Shown one piece after another: positions 46,321 to 53,407 of a DNA stretch of 64,000 bases (within the stretch, counting starts at the first letter, position 1; every line of letters starts with the position of its first letter). The notes under the pieces were generated by a model, which saw only the letters and a program-made list of their open reading frames with translations, was not told the DNA's origin and ran no database searches. The DNA comes from JANOBD01 sp031411495 (GTDB lineage Bacteria > Planctomycetota > Phycisphaerae > Tepidisphaerales > Tepidisphaeraceae): positions 1-64,000 of the forward strand of contig JANOBD010000022.1 of NCBI GenBank assembly GCA_031411495.1, read 5' to 3'. Position numbers and translations under genes: made by a program.

Positions 46321-46383
46321 CGATACCAGGGATTGAACTGTTCCGACCGAACCGGCCTGCTTGGATCACGGACGCGGGCCGCT

Positions 46384-47052
46384 TTAATGATTCGGTTTGT
46401 CCACCGCGTCGGGCGGCGCTGAATCGGCTTCGATCACGCTCGCCAGACCCGGATTTGTCGCAGGATTGGCCAATTCCGGCAACAAAGCCGGAAGATCGTA
46501 ACTGTAGATGTTATCGGAAAGTGTGAGAAATCGGCCATCGGGACCCGCCGAGACCAGGAACGCCCCGTCATCCGGCGCCATCCCCACCGCCGGGAACTGC
46601 TGCGGCAGGAGCGCCATCGGGCGTCCCCAGGCATCCCGTAATTCGGGCGTGTCGATGGTCAGGAGCGATCCCGGCCGGCTGGCAAAGGTCTCCCCGAGCT
46701 TGCGGCTGGACTCGACGGCAAATCGTCGCAGCTGCTCTTCCAGGCGCTCGTCGCTGTTGGTGGTGGATGGAAAACTGATCGGCGTCCGCGGGTCGATACC
46801 CTGGCTCATCAGCTCGCCGGCCGCCCGCGTGAGGGCGGTCATGCGCTTGCGGGTGAGCTCCATCGCCGAGTTGGAGCGGACGTGTCTCGCGGTCGACGCC
46901 ATGAGCGCGAACGCGACGGCAAGGATCGCCACGAGGGCCAGGAGTTCGATCGAGCCGAGGGCGTGGCGCAAGGATGAGGGATGAGGGATGAGCGATGAAG
47001 GGGGCAGAGAGGAATTAAGTGGAAGGCGCGACGAAGGGGAATTGGTGTTCAT
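46384..47052 (-). CDS. Pseudopilin-like protein with degenerate processing site
   Basis: Protein of 222 residues. The hydrophobic helix IELLALVAILAVAFALMAST resembles a pilin helix, but the expected site reads HALGSIELL: if Glu is +5, the residues are Ala at -1 and Leu at +1. The leader NSSLPPSSLIPHPSSLR is coded by GGGATGA-type heptamers. The body has TRKRMTALTRAAGELMSQGI and the shared C-terminal FLVSAGPDGRFLTLSDNIYS. The start is well fixed by GGAGG seven bases before ATG 47052. It may be a minor pseudopilin that is cleaved inefficiently or not at all. Confidence 0.7.
   Translation of the reverse strand: MNTNSPSSRLPLNSSLPPSSLIPHPSSLRHALGSIELLALVAILAVAFALMASTARHVRSNSAMELTRKRMTALTRAAGELMSQGIDPRTPISFPSTTNSDERLEEQLRRFAVESSRKLGETFASRPGSLLTIDTPELRDAWGRPMALLPQQFPAVGMAPDDGAFLVSAGPDGRFLTLSDNIYSYDLPALLPELANPATNPGLASVIEADSAPPDAVDKPNH
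46971..46998. repeat. 7-bp tandem array in a pseudopilin leader
   Basis: AGGATGA, GGGATGA, GGGATGA, GCGATGA; read on the coding strand as SSLIPHPSSL. Confidence 0.8.
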
Positions 47053-47134
47053 TCTTTCACCTCCAATTCCTTCTTCAGTTCATCCTTCATCCCTCGAGTA
47101 GGCGAAGCCTCCGAGCCGCCCTCATCCCTGCTTT

Positions 47135-48043
47135 TCACGGCTCGATGTTGGTCACGTCGTCGTTGGCTTTGTTCTTGTCGCCGGGGTTGGGGCCGAAGAT
47201 GCCGTCGCGGCCGGCGGAGATCAGGATGAACTTGCCTTTTGCCTTGGCGGTTTCATTGTCGCCGGGACTCTGGTTGATCGCGCCGTCGCCATTCGTGTCG
47301 CCAAGTAGCGTTGCGAAGAGCGTCTTCGACATCCAGACGCTGTTGTCCGAGGAACGGTACATCGGGACGAGCGTCGTTCGCGCACTCGTGGACGGACCCT
47401 CGAAAATGTACGCGTTGCGCGTACTGAGCAACGGCTGCGGATTGAGCACCGGGTAGTAAAGAATCACGTGTCCATTGGCATCGACAAGGACGCTTGTGTC
47501 GTCGTAATCCTTTGCGGAGTCGAGCGTGCCGTCGTCTTTGGTCTTGGACCAGTTGATCGCGCCGCCCTGGATGTAAGGCCCGTACACTTTTCCTTCGAGC
47601 TTCGTCGGGTCGCTGGCATTGAACTTGAACACGCCCGAACGCGGCGCCACGCGGAAGCCCGGACCGTCTGCGCCGTCCTGGTCTTCCAGATTGGCGTTGA
47701 ATGTGCCGGGGGTGGATCCCCCGCCCTGTTTACACGGGGCGATCAGCGCCTTACACAGCGTCCGCGCGCCGCGAAGTCCGTCCCGGTTGATCTCGTCGCT
47801 TGACGGCGGCGCGGGAAATCCATCCGTCGTCGGGAACGATCCGAAATCGGTCTTGTACGCGTCGAGCGCCTTTTCGATCGTCTGCAGCTGGAATCCGAGC
47901 CGCGTCGAGTCGGCCGATCTGAACGCCTTCGAACCGACGACCAGCAGGATGCTGGCCAGCACGGCAATGATGCCGATCACGACCAGCAACTCGACAAGTG
48001 TAAAGCCGCCATCGATCCGGCGCGAATGGTTGGAATGCGTCAT
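47135..48043 (-). CDS. Pseudopilin (GspG type)
   Basis: Pseudopilin of 302 residues. Short clean leader MTHSNHSRRIDGG then FTLVELLVVIGIIAVLASIL. TRLGFQLQTIEKALDAYKTD and FGSFPTTDGFPAPPSSDEIN are GspG-like ('l..ie.aLd.Yk.D.G.YPt'). The C-terminus FILISAGRDGIFGPNPGDKN carries the operon-wide SAGxDG motif and a late NANDDVTNIEP-like acidic end, and DTNGDGAINQSPGD could bind calcium, as GspG does. GAGGA eight bases before ATG 48043 supports the start. No repeat in its leader. Confidence 0.87.
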   Translation of the reverse strand: MTHSNHSRRIDGGFTLVELLVVIGIIAVLASILLVVGSKAFRSADSTRLGFQLQTIEKALDAYKTDFGSFPTTDGFPAPPSSDEINRDGLRGARTLCKALIAPCKQGGGSTPGTFNANLEDQDGADGPGFRVAPRSGVFKFNASDPTKLEGKVYGPYIQGGAINWSKTKDDGTLDSAKDYDDTSVLVDANGHVILYYPVLNPQPLLSTRNAYIFEGPSTSARTTLVPMYRSSDNSVWMSKTLFATLLGDTNGDGAINQSPGDNETAKAKGKFILISAGRDGIFGPNPGDKNKANDDVTNIEP

Positions 48044-48069
48044 GTGGGTGTTCCTCGCGCGGAGAAAAC

Positions 48070-49185
48070 TCAAGGCAGAACGTCGCCGAAGTTCGTGACG
48101 TCATCCTCGGTGCCGTAGGTCCGATCGACGCCGGCGGAGATGAGGATGAATTGGTCCTTCTTGCGGGCCTGGTGCTTCTTCGGCCTTTCGGTCGCACTCG
48201 CGCTTGCATCGTCGGTCGATGGCTCCGTCAGGTACGCGTAGGCGTCAAGTGGATATTGAGACGCGGTGTTCTTGTTGCCCAAAGTCCGCGTCATATTGAT
48301 AGAGATTAACCCGTGCGGATAGCTCGTTGCGTTGGCGGGGGGGTTCTTGTAATCGCCGGGCTTGACCGTTCGGCCGACGCCAATCGAGCTTTGTGTATAC
48401 GGCGCGATTTCCAGAAGATTGTACTGTCCAACCGAAACTTTCGGCATGTTCGAGCCGTCGAACGGTGTGTCGATAACGATGTTGTTGTTCGTGTCTGTGG
48501 GAGAGTTTCCATCCGCCACGCCTGCTCGACGTGCCCGCATGTAAAGGATCGGCATGGGATTCGAGTAGGAATCGATGAACTCGGGGATGATCGTGTCTTT
48601 CGACGGGTTCAGTTTGCCGGCATCGTCAGAGAACTTGCCTTCGGACAGGCTGACATTCTGCATATACGGGTTCGATCGGCCGGGCCGCTTGGCGTTGAAG
48701 CTCATCGGGCCAAGACCCATCTGATCTTTCTGGAAGAAGTACTCATCTGCATTCGAGCCAGCGGTGTACTTGCCGAGCCCGCCGACGAGTGCCAGCACCA
48801 GATTCTCCGTGCCGGTCAAGCGGTTTTCACCCGCTTGTACGCCTGTCGGGCCGGCGCTTGCGCTTCCGTTGTTGAAGACCGGTTCGCCTGCGGCCGACTT
48901 ATCGTGAACGCCGAAGTTCGATTGATCGCGAAGGATAATCGCCAGTTGCGGAATCGGCCCCGGATACGCCTGGTAGTCTCCATAGTAGTTCTGACACGCC
49001 GCGTCGATCTGTCCGATCAGCGCCCGCGTGGCCGTCGTCTGGGCCGAGCGGCGGATCGAGCCGACCACCGGAATCGTGATGCCGATCAGGACGGAAATGA
49101 TCGCGATCACCACGAGGAGTTCGATGAGGGTGAACCCGCGGAGGGATGAGGGATGAGGGCGGAGGGATGAATTGCTTGCGTGCAT
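48070..49185 (-). CDS. Pseudopilin (GspG type) with heptamer-coded leader
   Basis: Pseudopilin of 371 residues. The leader MHASNSSLRPHPSSLRG contains the GGGATGA-type heptamer peptide; then FTLIELLVVIAIISVLIGIT. GspG-like helix ATRALIGQIDAACQNYYGDY and YPGPIPQLA follow. It ends FILISAGVDRTYGTEDDVTN, the shared C-terminal motif. AGGAA seven bases before ATG 49185 decides the start over an upstream in-frame ATG at 49230. First pseudopilin after gspF. Confidence 0.87.
   Translation of the reverse strand: MHASNSSLRPHPSSLRGFTLIELLVVIAIISVLIGITIPVVGSIRRSAQTTATRALIGQIDAACQNYYGDYQAYPGPIPQLAIILRDQSNFGVHDKSAAGEPVFNNGSASAGPTGVQAGENRLTGTENLVLALVGGLGKYTAGSNADEYFFQKDQMGLGPMSFNAKRPGRSNPYMQNVSLSEGKFSDDAGKLNPSKDTIIPEFIDSYSNPMPILYMRARRAGVADGNSPTDTNNNIVIDTPFDGSNMPKVSVGQYNLLEIAPYTQSSIGVGRTVKPGDYKNPPANATSYPHGLISINMTRTLGNKNTASQYPLDAYAYLTEPSTDDASASATERPKKHQARKKDQFILISAGVDRTYGTEDDVTNFGDVLP
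49143..49171. repeat. 7-bp tandem array in a GspG-like leader
   Basis: GGATGAG twice, GGCGGAG, GGATGAA; encodes SSLRPHPSSL directly before RGFTLIE. Confidence 0.8.
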
Positions 49186-49218
49186 GAAGATTTCCTCGTG
49201 ATCCGTCTTTGTATTCAT

Positions 49219-49260
49219 TTCATCCCTCATCCCTTAGCCCTCATCCCTTCCCACTACTTC
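49219..49260. repeat. 7-bp tandem array at the gspF 3' end
   Basis: TTCATCC, CTCATCC, CTTAGCC, CTCATCC, CTTCCCA, CTACTTC. It runs over the gspF stop codon and is the complement of the unit in the next gene's leader. Confidence 0.75.
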
Positions 49261-50534
49261 TTCCCGCCCGTCATGCCGCTGATCAGCGAGACCATCGGCA
49301 TGAAGAGCGCGATGACGATGTAGCCGACGATCACGCCGAGCACGACCACCATCACCGGTTCCAGAATGCTGATGAGCGAGCCGACGAGCACGTCGACGTC
49401 GGAGTCGTAGTTGTCGGCCACTTTCATGAGCATCTTGTCCAGATCGCCGGTTTCTTCGCCGACGTCGACCATGTTCACCACGATGCTGTCGACGACTTTC
49501 GTCGCGCGGAGCGGGTCGGCCATCGATTCGCCTTCGCGGATGGCGTCGTGAACTTTGGTGAGGGCGCGGGCGAACACTTCGTTACCCGAGGTTTCCTTGG
49601 TGATGTTGATGGCGTCGAGAATCGGAACGCCGGCGCTGATAAGCGTTCCGAGCGTCCGCGTGAACCGGGCGACCGAGCTCTTGCCGACGATCTGGCCGAG
49701 AATCGGGATCTTCAGCAGCAGAAGGTCTTCGAAGTATTTGCCGCCTTCAGAGAGGCGAACGAGTTTCCATGTGAGCGCAAAAATGACCGGCGAAAGGAAG
49801 ACCCAGATGAAGCCGTAGCCCGGACCGAACCACTTGGCGAAATCGACCAGCGACTGGGTGACCCACGGCAGCTTCAGGCCGAAGTCCGCGAAGATCTGCG
49901 AGAACTTCGGAATAACGAAGATCATGATCATCGAGACGATGGCGACGGCGATGAAGATAACCACCGCCGGGTAGATCATCGCACCGATGACCTTCTTCTT
50001 GAGCTTGGCGGCCTTTTCCATGAAGTCGGCAAGACGGTTGAGGATGATGTCCAGAACACCGCCCGCCTCGCCGGCGTTGATCATGTTGACGTAGAGCTTG
50101 TCGAAGGCCTTGGGGTACTTGGCCATGGCTTCCGAGAGCGATCCGCCGCCTTCGACTTCGTCCGCCACGCCGCCGACGATGGCCTTGAGCAGGCCGGGCT
50201 TCTGCTGTTGTTCGAGAATCTGCAGCGAGCGAAGGATGGGGAGTCCGGCGTCCTGAAGCGTCGAGAGCTGACGGGTGAAACCCACCAGCTGCTTGCGCGA
50301 CACGCCGCCGATGGAGAGCGGCATCTTCCGCTTGGGGGTGAGCGGTCCTTGAACTTCCTCGCCGCCGCCGCCCTTCTTGGCTTTGGCCTTTTTGGCGGCC
50401 TTTTCTTTGACCTTGGTGGGGAAGTAACCCTTGGCGCGGATCTTGGAGATCGCTTCGTCGTTGGAATTGGCTTCGACCTCGTCCTTGACCTCTTGTCCAG
50501 AGGAGTTCATCGCGGTGAACTGATAGACGGCCAT
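49254..50534 (-). CDS. gspF: Type II secretion / type IV pilus inner-membrane platform protein
   Basis: GspF/PilC family protein of 426 residues, the membrane platform that couples the assembly ATPase to pseudopilin extrusion. N-terminal YQFTAMNSSGQEVKDEVEAN and ISKIRAKGYFPTKV are typical, then two T2SSF domains: FTRQLSTLQDAGLPILRSLQ with MINAGEAGGVLDIILNRLAD, and FTRTLGTLISAGVPILDAIN with MVDVGEETGDLDKMLMKVAD. Three membrane helices include IYPAVVIFIAVAIVSMIMIF and LEPVMVVVLGVIVGYIVIAL. A Lys-rich KEKAAKKAKAKKGGGG linker lies near residue 50. GGAG lies eight bases before the ATG. It is first in the operon; the ATPase and secretin must lie elsewhere. Confidence 0.93.
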   Translation of the reverse strand: MAVYQFTAMNSSGQEVKDEVEANSNDEAISKIRAKGYFPTKVKEKAAKKAKAKKGGGGEEVQGPLTPKRKMPLSIGGVSRKQLVGFTRQLSTLQDAGLPILRSLQILEQQQKPGLLKAIVGGVADEVEGGGSLSEAMAKYPKAFDKLYVNMINAGEAGGVLDIILNRLADFMEKAAKLKKKVIGAMIYPAVVIFIAVAIVSMIMIFVIPKFSQIFADFGLKLPWVTQSLVDFAKWFGPGYGFIWVFLSPVIFALTWKLVRLSEGGKYFEDLLLLKIPILGQIVGKSSVARFTRTLGTLISAGVPILDAINITKETSGNEVFARALTKVHDAIREGESMADPLRATKVVDSIVVNMVDVGEETGDLDKMLMKVADNYDSDVDVLVGSLISILEPVMVVVLGVIVGYIVIALFMPMVSLISGMTGGKK

Positions 50535-50775
50535 GGGAGTTTCTCCAGTTGATGAGAGCCGCAGCGCGCGTCGGGTGCGACCACGACCGCGGGATTTTGC
50601 CGGAAATCCCGGCCTAACCTTGGTTTAGCGGCAACCCAATTGCCGATGCGCCAACGGATTATAGACGCTGTCCAGCAGTTATACCCCAAGTCGAGAAGGA
50701 CTTGCGATGATTTTGGTACTCCGGACAGGCGTGCCGGTTCATAGAAACGTCGCACGTCCGCTCCGATACCGTAAA

Positions 50776-50804
50776 GACTTGCATCCCCTTGCATTTCGTT
50801 GCAT
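50776..50804 (-). repeat. Decamer repeat element, copy 2
   Basis: On the minus strand: ATGCAACGAA, ATGCAAGGGG, ATGCAAGTC. It is 26 of 29 identical to the copy at 28937 and lies about 240 bp upstream of gspF in the same relative orientation. Confidence 0.7.
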
Positions 50805-51005
50805 CGGCGCGACTTCCACCCGAAGGCCGGAGTGAAGATAAAATCAATCTGGATCGATAGATACACCAGTTCACCTGCGTGATTCCCCGGATTTTGAAGA
50901 ATGCAAGCCATACTCGGTCGCTCAGCCGGGTCTTGCACCGCGGCGTGAGGATCCGAAGCCAGTCCCGGAAGGTGGAAACGAAATGGGTTCACCCTTTGAC
51001 GGGGT

Positions 51006-51037
51006 GCGCTGCGCGATTTGGTCAAATCGCGCAGCGC
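51006..51037 (-). terminator. Perfect 15-bp hairpin after the M23 peptidase gene
   Basis: GCGCTGCGCGATTTG (51006-51020), a two-base loop, and its exact inverse complement (51023-51037), 15 bp downstream of the minus-strand stop codon at 51053. Very stable, but without a T-run. Confidence 0.5.
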
Positions 51038-51052
51038 GCCCGCTGTGTCGGT

Positions 51053-53233
51053 CTAGGCGATGATCTGCTCGATCGCGACACGCCGCCGCCCCAAAGCGAT
51101 CCCTTGCGTCAGGCCGGTGCTGGCGTAGGTCTGGGCGACGATCAGCAGATCGTCGAAGTTCACCAGGCCGGCAGGGTCGTAGTCGAGATTGCCCTGGCTG
51201 TAGGTGCGGCCGGATTGGCCGTAGTTCTGGGCGACGACCAGGAGGTCGCCGAAGCCGACCGTGCCGTCGCCGTCGACGTCGCCGCGGGTAATGCTGAACA
51301 TGTAACTGGGATAGGCCATCGTCATGTGGTGGCCCGCCCCGTCGGTCACGGCGTCCGTGGGGACATCGAGGTAGTAATTTCCGCTTGGCAGTTGCGGCGG
51401 ATAGGCAATGCGCAGGCCGGTGTTGCTCGTCGGGTGCGGCACGATCGTCACCGGGATTGCCGTCGGGTCGGTAAACGCTCGCAGGTAGACCTGGGCCGGA
51501 TCGATCGTGACACACTCGTTGAAATTGAGCTCGATGGCGTGCTCGTCGCGCAGGTGAGCCGTGTTGAGCACCCACGGGTCGAGGTTGTCGAGCACTATGC
51601 CTTCGAAGCTCAGACCGCTGATGGTGCCTTCCCCCGAGTCGGGATCGCTGAAGTTGAAGGCGAGGGTGCCGTTATTGAAACCGCCTTGGGAGCCGTTCAT
51701 GGTGACGCTGAAGCTGAGGCTGGAATGCGCGTCGATGTTCCCGAAAGACGGCGTATCGATCTGGAGGTTGCTGCTGGCGGTGAGTGCATAGTAATTCAGC
51801 ATCGCATCTCCATCGTTGAAGACGGTGACGTTGATCCCGTGCATCATCGGCATGCCTTGCATGGTCGTCCCGAGTTGTAGCGGCGTCGTTCGGTTCGGCA
51901 GGAGGTAGGTCGAGCCGCTCATGATCCGCATTTGCGGCTGCGGCTCGGTGCTCACTTCGAAACTCCTACTGAACGCTTCGGTGCCGTTGATGAACACTTT
52001 TCCGAACCAGGTGCCGAGCATGGCGTTCGCCGGCAACGTGTATTGCGCTCCGAGCCAGCCATAACGGACCGTCGTGTTGTAGGGCTGTTCGAACGCGGTG
52101 GAGCCGTCGGGTCGGACGAAGCGAAAGCGGACATTGTCGGCGGCGTTGACGCCGTGAAGCAGTCCCCACAGCAGCGCCGCCTTGCCGGGCAGGAAGCTGC
52201 GATGAATGGGCGGACGCTCCTTGAGGTAATTGGTCTGGAAAAACGCCGGACTGGTGAAGTCGCCATCCAATACGCCTTTGACATTGCCGGCGTAAGTGAG
52301 CGGATTTTCCCAATACGAACTCGGCGCGGTGTAGGTTTCGACGAGTGTGCGGTTGTAGTAGACCGCGAAGTGGAGATGTGCGTCCGTGCTGGAGCCGCTG
52401 CTGCCGACGTAACCGAGAATCGAACCGCGCTGCAGCGTCTGGCCGACGGCGATGTGGCTGAACTGCACGTTTCGCAGGTGGTAGTAATACGTGCGCCAGC
52501 CTCCGCCGTGATCCATGACGATGTAGTTGGCGGTCGCGTTGCCGGCCTCGGTATTGCGATCGAACTCGCCGAAGTGGGTTTCGACGATCGTTCCCGCCGC
52601 CGCGGAGAGGACTTTTACGCCGCCGTCCATCTCTCGGAAGTTCGCTAGCGTGATGTCGAGGGCGTCATGTCCGTCGTAGATGTACCCGCCGCCGTTGTAG
52701 TCGAACGCGTTCGTGCTGTTTCGATCGATGTCGACGTAATTGACGATGGTCCAGTCCTGGTACGGGACGCCGCCGATGGGGGTCGAGAACTTGGGCGTGA
52801 ACGTGGTCGTTGTCGGCGCCGAACCGGCGACGTTGTTGACTTCATTTGATTCGGCGACAGTGTTGTACGCATCGACGCTGATGACGACGTTCAGCGGCGC
52901 GTTGCCGACGCGGAACTGGCCGAGGCGAAGCTGATAGCTGTTCGTTCCAGAGACGCCCGCGCCGAGGGTGGTGTTCGTGGTCAGGCTCGTGCCGTTGGCG
53001 GTGGCGCGCACCGCGTAATTGGCGTTCGCGGGCAACGCGGTCGCCCAGAAGTTCGCCATCAGGTAGACGAACGACCCGATCGCGACCGGAGAAACCGGCT
53101 GGTTCAGGTCGTTCACGACCGAGACGCCGGTCGCGATCAACTCTGCCAGCAGTCGTCGCTGTTCGAGTGTTTCGAGGAATTGCGTGCGACGGCGTAGAGA
53201 AATCGAGCGGCGCGCGGGGTGTAGGTACGACAT
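51053..53233 (-). CDS. Secreted M23 (LytM-type) peptidase with dockerin-like C-terminus
   Basis: Exported protein of 726 residues. The leader is the planctomycete type: RRRTQFLETLEQRRLLAELI. A CARDB-like adhesion domain comes next (about 35-150: ISVDAYNTVAESNEVNNVAG). The M23 domain (about 165-310) has GGGYIYDGHDALDIT (His...Asp zinc ligands near 187-191), MDHGGGWRTYYYHLRNVQ and GSSGSSTDAHLHFAVYY (HxH near 284-286). Later beta domains are unassigned. The C-terminus has two EF-hand-like repeats, GDVDGDGTVGFGDLLVVAQN and LDYDPAGLVNFDDLLIVAQT, as in dockerin type I. ATG 53233 is fixed by GGAGG six bases upstream. Confidence 0.88.
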   Translation of the reverse strand: MSYLHPARRSISLRRRTQFLETLEQRRLLAELIATGVSVVNDLNQPVSPVAIGSFVYLMANFWATALPANANYAVRATANGTSLTTNTTLGAGVSGTNSYQLRLGQFRVGNAPLNVVISVDAYNTVAESNEVNNVAGSAPTTTTFTPKFSTPIGGVPYQDWTIVNYVDIDRNSTNAFDYNGGGYIYDGHDALDITLANFREMDGGVKVLSAAAGTIVETHFGEFDRNTEAGNATANYIVMDHGGGWRTYYYHLRNVQFSHIAVGQTLQRGSILGYVGSSGSSTDAHLHFAVYYNRTLVETYTAPSSYWENPLTYAGNVKGVLDGDFTSPAFFQTNYLKERPPIHRSFLPGKAALLWGLLHGVNAADNVRFRFVRPDGSTAFEQPYNTTVRYGWLGAQYTLPANAMLGTWFGKVFINGTEAFSRSFEVSTEPQPQMRIMSGSTYLLPNRTTPLQLGTTMQGMPMMHGINVTVFNDGDAMLNYYALTASSNLQIDTPSFGNIDAHSSLSFSVTMNGSQGGFNNGTLAFNFSDPDSGEGTISGLSFEGIVLDNLDPWVLNTAHLRDEHAIELNFNECVTIDPAQVYLRAFTDPTAIPVTIVPHPTSNTGLRIAYPPQLPSGNYYLDVPTDAVTDGAGHHMTMAYPSYMFSITRGDVDGDGTVGFGDLLVVAQNYGQSGRTYSQGNLDYDPAGLVNFDDLLIVAQTYASTGLTQGIALGRRRVAIEQIIA

Positions 53234-53407
53234 GATGATCCTCCACAGGAACGAAGTGTGTTCGAAGCAAGCCATCAAATGGCCTGCCATGATGGATGGC
53301 GTAAGCCGGCGACAAACCCTGCAAAAGAAAAGCGGGCCCAGTGTTGGCGTTGATGCGTCGCGGCGGGGGCTCGATACAATCGCCGCACTTAACGAGGACA
53401 CCTAACC

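Larger units (their letters stand above)
50535..51052. other. Intergenic region upstream of gspF
   Basis: About 520 bp holding the presumed operon promoter, a decamer repeat element (50776-50804) and a 15-bp hairpin (51006-51037). I see no gene here. Confidence 0.5.
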
